64,000 bases of DNA from Nymphaea colorata (taxonomy: Eukaryota > Streptophyta > Magnoliopsida > Nymphaeales > Nymphaeaceae). Each line of letters starts with the position of its first letter. Position 1 is the stretch's first letter. Position numbers and translations under genes: made by a program. The notes below the pieces were generated by a model that saw nothing but the letters and a program-made list of their open reading frames with translations, ran no database searches and was not told where the DNA came from. The stretch lies in contig NC_045148.1 of NCBI RefSeq assembly GCF_008831285.2, forward strand, positions 6,515,001-6,579,000, in the 5' to 3' direction. Of this stretch, positions 1-11,689 are shown piece by piece.

Positions 1-1504
1 ATGAATGAGGAAATAAAGTCCATGATGGATAATGACGTATGGGACATTGTTCTCTTGCCTGAAGGTGTGAACCCCATTGGTTGTAAATGGATATTTAAAA
101 CCAAGAAAAATTCATTAAGAAATGTTAAAATGTATAAAGCACGTCTTATCGCAAAGGGCTTTACTCAAAGGGAAGACATTGATTATACAGAGACTTTCTC
201 TCCAATTTCGTCGAAAGACTCTTTCAGAACCATAATGGAACTTGTAGCTCATTTTGACTTAGAGCTGCATCAAATGGATGTAAAGATAGCATTTCTAAAT
301 GGAGACATTAATGAAACGATATATATAGTGCAACCAGAAAACTTTGTTTCAGGGGATACATAGAAAATGGTCTGCAAACTCAAGAAATCCATTTATGGGC
401 TAAAGCAAGCTTTCTGTCAGTGATATTACAAATTTCATCAAACTATAGTTTCATTTGGTTTCGAGACTAATATGGTTGATGAATGTGTATACCAAAAGTT
501 CAGTGGAGGTAAATTTATCTTTCTGGTTTTATATGTTGATGATATATTACATGAAACTGAGAAATTTTTGTCAACAAAGTTTGACATGAAAGAACTTGGT
601 GATGCATCTTTTGTATTGAAGATCCAGATATTTCGAGATCGTTCTCGGGATATTATTGGATTATCACAAAAGACCTACATTGATAAGATGCTTTAGTTAT
701 ATGGCATGAAAGATTGCAAACCAGGAGATACTCTAGTTGCTAGAGGAGACAAGTTTAGTCTCCAACAGTGCCCTAAAAGTGAACTCGAATCTAAAGAAAT
801 GGAAAGGATTTCCTATTCATCTGTTGTGGGAAGCCTTATGTATGTTCAAGTTTGAAATCATCCAGATATTGCATTTATCGTTGGAATGTTAGGCAGATAC
901 TTAAGTAATCTTAGTATGGATCATTGGAAAGCAACCACAAGTGTATTGAGATATTTACAAAAAACAAAAGATTTTATGCTCATATACAAGAAGTCAGACC
1001 AGTTGGAGATCATTAGGTATTCAGATTCTGACTTTGCTGGGTGTCAAGACAGTAGGAAGTCTACTTCAGGCTATGTATTTCTATTGGTTGGAGGATCTAT
1101 ATCCTGGAAAAGTGTCAAACAGACACTAGTAGCTACTTCAACCATGACAGCAAAATTCATAACATGTTAGGAGGCATCCAACCATGTTTTGTGGTTGCGG
1201 AATTTTGTCACGGGGCTGCGCATTGTGAATGGTGTAGAAAGACCACTAAGGTTATTATGTGACAATAATTCAGCAGCCATGTACTCTAATAACAGCCGCA
1301 GTTTGTCAAAGTCGAAACACATTGGCATTAAGTTTTTTGCTGTTAATGAGAGGATAGAGAATGGTCAGGTATCTTTAGAGCATGTTGGGACAAACTCTAT
1401 GATTGCGGATCTGCTTACTAAAGGTTTAACACCCAAGGTCTTTCACGAATATGTTGTTTACACGGAGGTTTATCTTTTGATGATGTGCTGGTTTAGTGGG
1501 AGTT
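1..1504 (+). pseudogene. Ty1/copia retrotransposon pol relic (reverse transcriptase and RNase H)
   Basis: The window opens inside a copia-type polyprotein. The first 120 codons give the RT start (GCKWIFK, YKARLIAKGFTQ, then a MDVKIAFLNG block). Further on are the RT YVDD box (LYVDDI near position 530), an SDSDFAGCQDSRKSTSGY block of RNase H near 1020 and the terminal motif DNNSAAMY...KHIGIKFF near 1260-1340. The reading is broken by stops (TAG at 361, TGA at 419, TAG at 694, TGA at 853, TAG at 1168) and by frame changes, so it is dead. Gag, protease and integrase lie left of the window or are lost. The order RT then RNase H before a purine-rich tract is the copia order. Confidence 0.93.
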
Positions 1505-2330
1505 TGTATTTTGTTCGCTCTTATGTATAGACACATGTTCATTTTTCTGCATAATATAGTTTAAATTTCTTTGTAACATTCCATTCTGTGTTTGTGTTTT
1601 TTGATCTCCATAAGGTTTTAAAGTAGGACCAGTTGAGAATAGAGATGTTGTAATCACATTATATGTAATTCTCATGTTATACATCCATACCAGGTCTGTC
1701 TATGACATTAATTATATCAACATTTGTGATCATTGAAAGTTTAGCTAATTTTAATATAGCAAAAGCCGCATTGGTTCTGTGTTGATATGATCATGGATGA
1801 GATTGGTGAAAATGACGTTTAATAAGATAATAGTTATGAGCTCCTAAGGTTTTATGTAATGTCTGAATGTATAAAGACATATTTGGCCCAAGTGGAAGAT
1901 TGTAAGAATCATTTGGTAGGCCAACATATGTCAATGAAGAATTTTTGACACTGACTATCTTAATGTAAATATCTGGTTAAGTGCTTGCGTTTTGAGATAT
2001 CACGTCATTTAATAAAGTATGGGGTATTTTCATAATGTATAGATACCTATACGCAATTACAGATTCTTTGATGGGTTAAATCTGTAATTGCTTATAATAT
2101 AAAAGATAGTGGTCCCTGGGGTCGTGCAGAGAGAAGAATAGAGTTGAAACTTCGCTTTCTGGAGTTGTCTCTTCTCCATTTGAGAGAAACCACACGTGCT
2201 CCGCATAAACCCTGGAAGATCCTACTATGATCTCATTGTCTGGCTGTTCAGATGGATTTAGGTACGTTTGCACTACAGTTAAAATTTTGATTCGGTTATT
2301 TAGCATGAACAAAATCTTGCTGTAGGGCAT
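1505..2330 (+). repeat. Probable 3' LTR of the copia relic
   Basis: A polypurine stretch (AGTGGGAG, about 1494-1501) directly follows the RNase H end, as expected at the left edge of a copia 3' LTR. The DNA after it starts TGTATTTTG. A TATA-like stretch (about 2090-2105) followed by a short pyrimidine/purine leader resembles an LTR promoter and R region. I could not define the right edge or a target duplication, so 2330 is only an estimate set by the start of the LINE fragment. Confidence 0.55.
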
Positions 2331-2394
2331 ATTCGTTTGTTTGTATATGCATGAGGAAATCTCTCCATCAAAAGGATGTGAATAACATTTTTCT

Positions 2395-2900
2395 AGACTT
2401 AGAGGTTTGCCTCCCCTCTACCTTGTTCTGGCTTTCGCAGATGATGTCATCATGTTCTATAGAGCATACCTGCGATCGGTGAATTGTATTAAAGCGGTGC
2501 TTGACGACTTTAAGAGTACAGCATCTATGGTTTTTAAACCCTCCAAGTCTGCCATTGTCCCCTTCGTAGTGCCTCCTCCTCATGTCATGAATGATAACGC
2601 AGTCAACCTTGGTTGGACGATAGGCTCCCTGCCAAGTGCCTATCTCGACCTCCCTCTCTTTGAAGGTAAACTTACTGAAAGTCCCTGTGACAATCTAGTG
2701 GAAGAAGTTTCTCCCAAACTCAGTGGCTGGAAAATGAAAGAACTATCTTTTTGCGGGTAGAAGATGTCTCGTAAGGCACGTCATCTGACTCATCTCCCAA
2801 CTTGTCGCTTACTGGTCCACAGCTTTCCGGCTTCTGACTGGCGACATTCAAGATTTTGATGAGTCATGTCACTGGCGTGCGGTTTTTCAAAATTTTAAAT
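2395..2900 (+). pseudogene. LINE (non-LTR) reverse transcriptase fragment
   Basis: The translation from 2407 contains FADDVIMF, the catalytic F-A-D-D box of plant L1-type RT, followed by a region with ...KPSKSAIV and then LSGWKMKELSFCG. After the stop at 2758 another frame continues with a YWSTAFRL-like stretch, matching the LINE segment that normally follows the RT core (YW..AF.LP). Both ends are missing. It lies between the copia LTR and the TIR array and is a truncated, frameshifted remnant. Confidence 0.85.
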
Positions 2901-3600
2901 TCAATCCCCATTCTTTTTACGGACAAGGAACACCGATGTGGACTGATCAAAATATCGGTCAGTTAAATTCGTATAAAATGAAATCCAAATGTGAGCCAAT
3001 GGAACCAAAATAACAAAAGTCACAAACTCATAACTGAAGCAGTTAGTTCTTCAGGCTTATTGGTCCTTCCATACACCGTCAACCAGATGACATTATATAG
3101 TGCCTTCAGTCGATTAAGGTATAAAAAAGAAATTTTCACTCCCATTCACGGCTTATTATGGGTATATTAATTGTTCATGTACAGATTACATTTTTTTTTC
3201 ACTATGTAAAAGAATCCATATCACTCATCTCCAGACCATACCTTAGATAATGTTATGACGGAACGTGGAATTCAGCATCTGCACATCTTGCCTTATGAGA
3301 ATATAATATTCCTTTTATGAAGCTGTTTCTTTATATGGACTTTTTTTTTTCAGTATTAACGACAACGCTCTCTTTTTTCCTTTGTTTTTTTTATCAACAT
3401 TCTTCAATTAACTTTACCAACTTTGAAACAATTTAATATTCCTCATTCCGTCAGTCTCTATTCAGAAACCACTCAGTAAGAGGACCGCGTGCCACTTCCA
3501 TTTATTCATAGCAAAAAGGAGAAAGGAAAATAAAACTATTTTTTCTTATTGTACAATACATGAAACTTTATAAAAAAAAATGCATGCACATTAATGAAGA
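2901..3600. other. Intergenic DNA, no feature recognised
   Basis: AT-rich sequence with short homopolymer runs. No open frame in it resembles a known family and I see no clear repeat boundary. Confidence 0.5.
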
Positions 3601-3606
3601 GCACTC

Positions 3607-3842
3607 ATTTAGATGGCAACCCAAAAGGGCCAAAACCAGGTTTTGGAAGTAAAACCTGTTTTATTAACAAAGTTTGGATGGATGACATGAAATTTCGGTT
3701 TTGCCAAAATCGTGTTTTCAAAAAATATTTGCATTTTCGATGTATCATCCAACATAAAACTCATTTTGAAAAACCCTTTTACAAAAATTGCTATAAAACA
3801 AAATTTTTACAAAACTTGATTTTTGAGGGGTGTCATCCAAAA
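3607..3842. mobile_element. Possible MITE with imperfect terminal inverted repeats
   Basis: The left end reads TTTAGATGGCAACCC and the reverse complement of the right end reads TTTGGATGACACCCC, an imperfect inverted pair about 235 bp apart. The interior is AT-rich with repeated AAAACC/GGTTTT and AAAATTT words on opposite strands, typical of a MITE. I could not find a convincing target duplication, so the superfamily is open. The 86-codon frame across it looks incidental. Confidence 0.35.
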
Positions 3843-4259
3843 CGTCATGTATAGGAAAACCTTTTTTTTATATATTTCCTGTGATGCTTATTTATAGTAC
3901 GACAGTTGAAGAACCCAAAATAAAATATGTTTATGAATTTGGAGAACATTTTACAGAAAGACGACAAATTCTTGATGGAGGCACCCAATGGGAAACGGTA
4001 CGAGTAAGAAGGCACCTTAATTCCATCTCCTACTTTTAGAGGGAAAAAAGTCATAGTTCTTATAAATCTCAAGTTCTTAAAACAGAGCAATACGCCTCTC
4101 TCATCCCTGCGAAGAAAGAGGAAAATTCATCACCCAAACTTATGGATATCTCTTCCGCACCTATTAGCCCTCAAAATGATGAAACTATTATGGGATACAC
4201 TGGGGAATGAGAGACACAGCCAAAGCTAGAGCCCTCAGCCCTTGGTCGTCTTTGCCATG

Positions 4260-4719
4260 AGCCATAAATGGTTCTGAATTCCATGTTTCCTTTAGCTTTA
4301 GAGGTGAAGACAATCGGGAAGGATTCACTGACCATTTACAGGAGGTCCTCAAGCAGCAAGCTGCATGGCATTAACACATTCATAGACAGCGAGAACCTAG
4401 AAAAGTGTGAGGAGATCAAGAGGCTGCCTGCGTACATCAAAAAGTCTAAGATCTGTGTCCCCATCTTCTCCAAGGCTTATGTTGATTCAAAGTGGTGTTT
4501 AAAAGAGCTTGCCAAAGTAGTTGAGTGCAACAAAATGACAATCCTTGTGTTCCTTGACATGGATCTGTTGGTCATTAAAAAACAGAGTGGTCCTTATACT
4601 TCTGCGTTCCAAAGACATGAACCTGAGGAGCAGCTAAAGCCTGAGGAGGTGAGAAAGTGGAAAGAAGCATTAAAGAAAGTGGAAAATATCTCTGGTTTCA
4701 CTCGGAAGGACACAGATGG
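4260..4719 (+). pseudogene. TIR-domain exon, copy 1 (TIR-NBS-LRR type), frameshifted
   Basis: Encodes most of a plant TIR domain. It starts at GSEFHVSFSFRGED (beta-A/box 1), continues with GINTFIDSENLEK and KKSKICVPIFSKAY, then the SKWCLKEL motif holding the glutamate known to be catalytic in TIR NADases, and ends at EALKKVENISGF. A 7-base duplication (cagcaag, 4354-4360) after the EVLK codons shifts the frame between box 1 and GINTF; otherwise this copy has no internal stop. The exon ends at a GTATGTGTG donor-like site (4720) conserved among the copies, as expected for exon 1 of a TNL gene. No NB-ARC or LRR exon follows, so a working receptor is not present here. Confidence 0.9.
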
Positions 4720-4899
4720 GTATGTGTGATTTCATTTTCTCTCCCACTCTTTAACATGTATGCCGTCATGATCTCTATCTTGATATATTTGTTGATGACA
4801 ATTGTTTTGGTTTCCTTCTTGTTAAAAGTTTTTGTTGGTTAAATATGATGGTCATTTTCCATTGTCTCTCTTTTTAATTATTGGCTTGCCAGAAAAATT

Positions 4900-5140
4900 A
4901 TCGTCCTTTCATAATTGTGTTGTCAGTGGTCTCCACCATTAGAACACACAAAAATTAACTAGTTCAAGTGTGCATCAATAATGGAAGGTAGTGTAGATGG
5001 ACCCGTCTACTACCTACTATAATTGATGACTACCTACCATTGTGGGTCTATCTACTACCTACTATAATTGATGACTACTTACTATAATTGAGCACGAAGT
5101 AGTAGGCTACTAGTAACACAATTATGAAAAGATGAAAAGG
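4900..5140. repeat. Fold-back (palindromic) repeat, copy 1
   Basis: Starts with a TTTCATAATTGTGTTGTCAG-like end and finishes with its inverse (ACACAATTATGAAAAG). Between them lie arms built from GTAGTAGAC/GTCTACTAC and TGACTACCTACCAT-type words. This copy is shortened in the left arm. It sits in the presumed first intron downstream of the TIR exon, as in the other three units. Confidence 0.7.
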
Positions 5141-6149
5141 ACAATTGGTTCTCTAGTTATTGATTTTCGTCCACACTGAAAGAAAACTTTTAAATTATTG
5201 TACGTACCAAACCTGCAGCGAGATATTTCAAGCTTAAGCTTCGAGTATGTACCAATTGAAAGCTTGCAGTCAAGAGTGCAATAATCGAGTGCAGACCCTC
5301 TTCAAAGAGGGCCAGCTCAAGACCCCTTTAATGATGTTGTTGATTATGATGACTCTGTGCTTCTCAAGGGCCTGCAAATAGGTGGCTCTGTGCTTCTCAG
5401 CTTCTCCAGGGCCTCCCACTTGTGCTTGGGGCTAGCTTGAGAACCTTGACCAAGGCTAGGCTAGGTCAAAAAGGTTGAGTCTAACATCTTTGACCATGCC
5501 AAGTAGGCTTATCCTAACTTCCCTAAGGATGCCTAAACCTATGCCAAGTGTGCTCATGTGTCCAATGGGATCCATGGTCGTACCTAAATGTTTCATAGGG
5601 TTCATATCACTTTCCGTTTTAACTGTGCCGATTGAGCTCAACTTGAACCTGACTGCCTAAATGCATTATTTTCTCAATATAATGCTTAATGGGTAACTTT
5701 AAGGTGAATATCATAAATTTTGTTTTTTAAGTTTGATATAGTCAAATAATATTGGTATGAAATTAAGGTAGATGAATCAATCAAACATGAACATATATAG
5801 TGAACCAACTTAAAAGTTGCTCGGCATTTGGTGCTATGACTCATTTACTAGCTACCATAATTGACGGTATCCATCATCTTCCCGTGTTCTTTTCATATGT
5901 AAGTTGGTTAATAGATGCACGATTTTTTTTTTCCTTTGAGAAACTACAATCACATTTTGAGTAGGCATGTCAATATATCTGAATTGAATTTGATATCTGA
6001 CCAAACCATATCTGAAAAATCATATATGGAAAAAAAATTAATATCTGATTAAGAAATTGGATCGGATCTAGATTTAAGAAATGACGTTCAATTGGATTCG
6101 GATATACATAAATATTCGATTTGATTTAGATAAGATTTACTTTTAGACA
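5141..6149. other. Spacer block of the tandem unit
   Basis: Not genic by eye. It recurs nearly intact at 14250-15200, in part at 12083-12235, and is absent after copy 4, so it is part of the duplicated unit. It contains a pair of overlapping 61-codon frames on opposite strands around 5456-5660 that recur at 14568-14772; I do not consider either coding. Confidence 0.6.
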
Positions 6150-6697
6150 AGTATCCTATATCTAATGCCATTAGGCTCCGGGACCTTTGTCTTTGATGTC
6201 TCCCCTACAGCCGCTATCAACGCACGGTGCACAACAACAAGTTCATGCTACCAGACTAATCTGGTTTCCCCAAGCTCATTGTGAAGGTCTTCGAACAGGC
6301 CATCCAAGCAAGCAGCGAGTTCTTTCATCTGATTCTCAAGAAGGGTTAGATGCTCAATGATCTGGTGGTTATCTCAACATACAGAGGACACTTGAGTCAT
6401 TAGTGAGCCAACAGATTCTTCCAAGCGAGAGAGTACTCCTAAGTCTCAGCACCAGTAGTTATAGTCTAACCAAGCTTTGATACCAACTGTTACAGGGATG
6501 AATTTTCTATCGTTCTCAACCTATACGGCATAAGTCCGTAGCCTAGACATACCAGCCAAACCACCACTCATACAAACAAATAAACTCGAATGAACAAGGG
6601 ATAATCCACTTTTGCCTTAACTTGAGGATTTAGTCTTTTTTCATTAAGCAAAATTTACAAGATAGTAAAAGCAAAACATGTGCCCTCTCCTCTACTA
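6150..6697 (-). mobile_element. Chromovirus (Ty3/gypsy) 5' LTR-PBS-gag fragment, unit 1
   Basis: Read on the minus strand, an LTR-like stretch (about 6690 to 6488) ends in ...TAACA and is followed within 2 bases by TGGTATCAAAGC (6485-6474). That differs by one base from the primer-binding site for initiator methionine tRNA. A decayed gag start follows, with HLTLLENQMKELAA, LFEDLHNELGET and a KVPEPN motif, typical of the N-terminal Gag coiled-coil of plant chromoviruses. Stops interrupt it. Related fragments lie at 12236-12780 and 15203-15745. Confidence 0.75.
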
Positions 6698-6698
6698 C

Positions 6699-9690
6699 TA
6701 ATACGGACCTACCTAGGACGATGTCGAGGCCAGCCGACAATGTGGCCAAGTGCAGCCAGGCACGTCATGGGCCGCCAGCAGATTTGAGGGGGTTAGCCAC
6801 CGAAGGCGATGGTAGGCTAAGTGAGGGTAACGCGGTGGGAGGAAATGTTGGTGGGGGTGATGAGTTTCATTGTGAGGCTATCTTTGATAGCTCTAGACGT
6901 CAGGAGGCAGCAGCCAAGAAGACAGGATCAAGGGGAGGTTGTGAGCCATGGTGAGATAGCAGTGCACGACCAGCGTCCAGGTGAGGTTATGCGTGGACAA
7001 CAGTGCACCGACAGTAGGACAGGACCCGATATAGGCCAAGCCAGTTTGAATATTGAGACTGAACCCAAGCAAGACGATAGCAGCCTAGGGCGAACCTGGG
7101 CGTGTGCAACAGCTGAACCCAGCAGCCTAGGGCGAACCTAGGCGGGTGCAAGCTGCAAGGCTCTTCAGTTACAAACGAGTCTGGGCGGAACCCAGATTGG
7201 TGCAACTCGGACTCACCAAGTCTGAGACGATTCAGAAAGCGGTCGAGCCTCACTCAGACCGAGTCACGCAAGGATTGCCTTGCTTTTGCTCTTTGCTTTT
7301 GTACTGTCTTAGTTCGAGACCTTAAGAAAACAGAGACATTGTCAAGAACTATTTAAGCTTTGTGTTAAGGGGAAACCCTAGGCAATTATTGATGTTAATG
7401 AAGATTTGAGTTTCTTTATCTCTTGTCTCTCTCTCCTTCTACCCCGACCAGCGGCTGCCGGATTCTTCACCAAACCTGACGGCCTTCTCCTCCTTCCTCT
7501 TCTTCCTCATCTATACCTTCTTCTTCTTCCTCTCCATGGCCGAAAGGAGACTACGGTTGGCGATCTTGAGGAACGGCTGCGGGCAACCACTCACAAATCT
7601 TCAAACCACGTACAACCTGACCAGCAAGCATCATTCCGATTTTCGGTGCATTCTCCCTAACCACAAGGGAGTTTAGAGGCCGAAATCGACATCTGGGACA
7701 GCAGCTCAGGTGGGCGATGCTCGTGGTTCTGGCAGCAACATCTGAGGCGGCATCGACTGGTGATCTTTGGATAAGGCAAGTACCTGATTCGCTCCTCGGT
7801 ACTTCCGTTCAAGTATTGTTTCCAGCAATCTAGGTGACCTAACATCGCTGACATACCCCCAATTCCGTCCAAGAATTGTCTAACGTGGGTATAGATCGGA
7901 TGATTTCGGTCTAGATTGTAGATCGAGCAAGGCTGAAAAGTCACTTAGAATCCGGTGCATTCTATTGCTCACAGCAGTGGTCTAACACCGGTTTCTTTTG
8001 AAGCTGATCACCGGTCTTGATCAAGATATATCTCGCCCACCTCGATTACTCATTCATTCCCTGTTATTGGCGGTGATATTTGGGAGAGAACCAGCTCAGT
8101 TCCTACGGCAATCAGACTGATTACACCATCCGGCCGGACTGCTACAACCTGTGGAAGAGGTGGCTGATAAAGTGACATTTTCTACCAACCGGTGGTTGAT
8201 TGAAGGACCGCGGAATCACTGCTAGATCTGCCCAAGACCGAGAGTCAGTTTGAACCAATTCCAACCAGCATTGAAAGAGCCATCGACCACAACCAGAATC
8301 GAGTGTCTCGGTGGCAGTGCTAGGGCAAACTCATCAGAATTTGCCCACTGATGGCAGCTTTCCCAATCTTCACGAGAATTTTGGGAAATCCACGTGATCC
8401 GATGACATTTACAGTAATGCCCCTCTCCGTTAATTAATTTGTTATCTTGGGCTTGACACCTGTTGCCCTTTTGCTCATTTGCATGGAGGACTTGAACTTG
8501 AAAAGGCAAGGAGTGGCACCGATTTTGGAGGGCGTCCTAGCAACCGAAAAGGAAAGATCTTAGTGCCACATTTGGAGGAGTTTGGAACGGTCCGAGCTCA
8601 AAAAGGCAAGCGTTTGGTGCCCATTTTGGTGAAGGAGTTACGTCTTCAAGGGCAAACCCTAACCGGCCGGCATTAGTGGAGGCAACCTCATCCAAAAAGG
8701 AAAGACCGCCACACCGAAATTGAAGGAGGAGGTCCCACGCACACCACATCCTCTTTCATTTTCTAACCGTCCCTATCTCATCTCTTTGGGAATGGCTAGG
8801 GCTGAGGTGTCCAACGAGTAAAGAGGAAGGAGTCGCACATCCACTTGACCAACATGCACCAAGGCACAAACCCACTTGAAGTCGACCCAACCGAGGATGC
8901 ACTTGAGGGAATTCAATGCAGCCACCGGTGCTTACCGGCGATTTCTTCCCCCTTCTCATTACAATGGACTGGGGTTTAAATGGTCCTCCAGTGACTTCCC
9001 TCTACATCCACCAACTCTTTACTTCTTGCTGTTAAATTGAACTTGATACGCCTTGTATTGTGTTGACAAGGTTTGGCGGGTGCTCCTGGCGCACATGGTT
9101 AGGTGTAGTCGTGATTTGTGGTCGAAGATTGAAGTGTTGCTGTAATAACGAGGTGCAGCATTGCTGCCGGCCCTTACCCTCGGTCATACTTGCTGGTTTT
9201 GACACCAGGCTAGCCCCGGTAGGTGAGAACTAAACCCCTATAGCAGGGGGGGAGGGTGCATTTGCTTTGAACCCAACCTTTGGCCTTTGCAACCAACCGG
9301 GGCTCCTCTAAGGCACGAGTGCCAAGGACACAGTCACAGGTTGCTAGGCCTACCTATGGGTGCTTAGGTGTGGTTTGGCCGCCTAGGCATATATGACAGG
9401 ATGGTTTGCTGTGGATGAATGTTTGAGTGAGCTGGGTGTTTTTATGTATCGCTCTTGGTTGTAATAAGCCTCACACCTCTCTACATTTTTGTAGTAGGCT
9501 CAAACCATGTTGGGTAACCTCACTTGTACTCCGTCCTAAGGGTTTAATTGTGCTGGGGTTGTTGTTCGACCGGGTCAACATTATTGTAATCTTTTAATTT
9601 GCCTATTTCCCTATGGTTGTCTCAAGAGATCTTGGGGGAAGGATCGGCTTTCGATAGTGGTTTTGGTCGCTATCGGGTCTGGTCCTATCA
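6699..9690. mobile_element. 3.0-kb insertion with 5-bp target duplication (probable LTR-type element)
   Basis: Found only between TIR copies 1 and 2. The other units run straight through this point (CTACTACAC...). The flanks are ACTAC at 6694-6698 and ACTAC at 9691-9695, a 5-bp duplication typical of LTR retrotransposon integration. The ends are imperfectly inverted (TAATACGGACC left; TGATAGGACC when the right end is reverse-complemented). No protein domain is recognisable inside. Around 7340-7440 a plus-strand TATTTAAG-like box precedes a CT-rich leader, reminiscent of an LTR promoter. It may be a very long solo LTR or a non-autonomous derivative; which one is not resolved. Confidence 0.6.
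7078..7150 (+). repeat. Short tandem repeat inside the 3.0-kb insertion
   Basis: The phrase CAGCCTAGGGCGAACCT(G/A)GGCG occurs twice in about 60 bp (7081 and 7123), each followed by a GTGCAA word. This is local tandem duplication in otherwise GC-richer DNA. Confidence 0.6.
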
Positions 9691-9691
9691 A

Positions 9692-9751
9692 CTACACTGT
9701 TCGGCCCGCTTGAGTTTAAGTCTACACTGCTCGGCGTGCTTGAGTTTAAGT
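9692..9751 (+). repeat. 30-bp tandem duplication at the right edge of the insertion
   Basis: CTACACTG(T/C)TCGGC...GCTTGAGTTTAAG appears twice in direct succession. Units 3 and 4 have a single copy, so the duplication is private to this junction. Confidence 0.7.
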
Positions 9752-9836
9752 ATCTGGCCGTTCCCTCCGAGGTACCATATCCATATTTGTGCTATCAGGT
9801 GCTACCAGGTGTCCCAGCCTTCCCTTTCATAGAGGC

Positions 9837-9905
9837 CACGTGTCGAGGGGCTGGTAACCCTCAACTGATAGTAGTCCCTATATAGGTGTAAGAGTTGATT
9901 GCCCC
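9837..9905 (+). promoter_or_regulatory. Conserved promoter-like block upstream of TIR copy 2
   Basis: CACGTG (9837-9842, in the context CCACGTGTCGAG) lies 37 bp before a TATATA box (9879-9884), followed by a leader ending in AGAGAAACACC. The block recurs upstream of TIR copies 3 and 4, about 250-350 bp before each TIR exon. It could be the ancestral promoter of the TIR gene, or the U3/R region of an LTR captured in the unit. The sequence alone does not decide between these. Confidence 0.45.
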
Positions 9906-10205
9906 TCGCATACAAGAGAAACACCAAAACCCTTGGGCTACAATAAATTTTGGACTCTATGTGGATTTCTGTGCTGCTACTTGTTTCTGCCGAGATGTAG
10001 TTTGTTGTTGTTTCCTAGGGACCATGTAAGTGTCGTCCATGGCCCTGGCTACGCCAAGCCATCCCCGGCTACGCCAAGCCATCCCCGGCCAGGGAATAGG
10101 GCAAGGTCTTTGTTCCCAACAACTTGAACAATCAAATCCAGAACAGGCCAATGAACTTGGCATCACGGTCACTTACAATGTCGACATGTACCCCTTTGGT
10201 CATCT

Positions 10206-11470
10206 TTGCCAAGAGCCATAGATAGTTTTGAATTCCATGTTTTCCTTAGCTTTAGACGTGAAGACACTCATGAAGGATTCACTGACCATTTACATGAGGT
10301 ATTCAAGCTTCATGGCATTAACACATTCATAGACAGCGAGAACCTGGAAAAGGGTGAGGAGATCAAGAGGCTGCTTGCGTACGTCAAAAAATCTAAGATA
10401 TGTGTTCCCATCTTCTCCATAGCTTATGCTGATTCAAAATGGTGTTTAAAAGAGCTTGCGAAAATTAAGCCTGGGCACCGGGCCGGGCCGCCGCCGGGTA
10501 CCCGGTACCCGGCCCGACTCGGTCCCGGGCCCGGGCCTTGCTTTTATAGTAGTCGGCCCGTTAGTTACCGGGCTCGGCCCGGCCCGGTAACTAACGGGCC
10601 GGGCAAGGGCCAGCCGCTTTGATCGGCGGCGGCCCGCGAAGCCCGTTGTTTTTTTTTTTTTAAATGAACTACATTACTCGTTAGGGACCTAGGGTTAAAT
10701 AAAAATGAACTTGAGCTTAGAGAGTTATGGTTTACTTTTCGACCTTCCGTCGTCACCGTCGCCCGTCGAGACTCGAGAGATTGCATTTGCGGCATTGCCT
10801 CCTCTTCGCCCATCGGCTGCTCCTCCGGTCGTCGCCGTCGCCATCGGCTGCCTTCTCCGGTGACCGTGTGCCGGCTGCCGTGAAGGTCTTCAGTCTGTAA
10901 ACTATCAATGTGCCTATAAAAGAACTTGATACTCCATGGTGTTTCATCATCTGAAGCTGTAAATTGTGTTGCCTCCTGCATTCGTTGTGTCTGAGTTTTT
11001 TCAATAACGGGCCGGGCCGAAGCCCATCTCAGCCCGCCCGGCCCATTATTAATCGGGCCGGGCCGGGCCTCGGGCCTTGACCGAAGCCCGAGGCCCGATA
11101 TGACTTGGGCCCGGCCCAGCCCGTTTAGAAACGGGCCGGGCCTCGGGCCAGCCCGTTTAGAAACGGGCCGGGCCTCGGGCCAGCCCGTTTAGGTTATTGG
11201 GCTTCATTTTTACATTTTTATCGGGCCGGGCCGGCCCGGCCCGGCCCGATGCCCAGCCTTAGCGAAAATAGTGAAGTGCAACAAAAAGATAATCCTTGTG
11301 TTCTTTGATGTGGATCCATTGTACATTAAAAAATAGAGTGGTCCTTTTGCTTCCGCATTCTGAAGACAAGAATCCGGGGAGCAGCTAAAGCATGAGGAGG
11401 TGAGAAAGTGAAAAGAAGCATTAAAAAAAGTGGGAAATGTCTGCAGTTTCACTCGAAAGGACACATATGC
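10206..11470 (+). pseudogene. TIR-domain exon, copy 2, split by a hAT MITE
   Basis: The first part (10206-10465) reads in frame through SFEFHVFLSFRRED, FTDHLHEVFKLHGI, KKSKICVPIFS and SKWCLKELAK. It is interrupted at 10466-11261 by a 796-bp transposon and resumes at 11270 with VKCNKKIILVFFDVD. The second part carries a TAG at 11334-11336 in the LYIKK* context, at the same codon as in copy 4. It ends at the shared donor-like GTATGTGTG (11471). Apart from the insertion and the stop, spacing to the family is intact. No NB-ARC exon follows. Confidence 0.9.
10466..11261. mobile_element. GC-rich hAT-type MITE (796 bp) inserted in TIR copy 2
   Basis: Flanked by identical 8-bp direct repeats GCGAAAAT (10458-10465 and 11262-11269), the hallmark of hAT transposition. 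The ends are inverted: TAAGCCTGGGCACCGGGCC on the left and TAAGGCTGGGCATCGGGCC for the reverse-complemented right end. The subterminal DNA is dense in GGGCCGG/CCGGCCC words on both sides. No transposase is present. A 138-codon minus-strand frame in the middle matches no family I know. The inserted DNA is far richer in GC than its surroundings. Confidence 0.92.
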
Positions 11471-11689
11471 GTATGTGTGACTTCATTTTCTCTCCCACTC
11501 TAAACATGTATGCCATCAAGATCTCTATCATTTTTTTTTCTTGTTGATATATTTGTTGATGATAACTGTTTTGGTTTCCTTCTTGTTAAAATTTTTGTTG
11601 ATTAAATGTGATGGTGCTTTTTATTTTTCTCTTTTCTTTCGTTAGTTGTGCGCTCTCTCTCTAATTATTGGCTTTTCAGGAAGATTATC

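Noticed and set aside
5456..5660. Overlapping 61-codon frames on both strands, repeated at 14568-14772
   Set aside because: They are part of a duplicated non-coding spacer; repetition comes from the segmental duplication, and both strands being open argues against coding.
10565..10981. 138-codon minus-strand frame inside the hAT MITE as a possible transposase
   Set aside because: Too short, with no DDE or hATC dimerisation motif; composition follows the GC-rich element.
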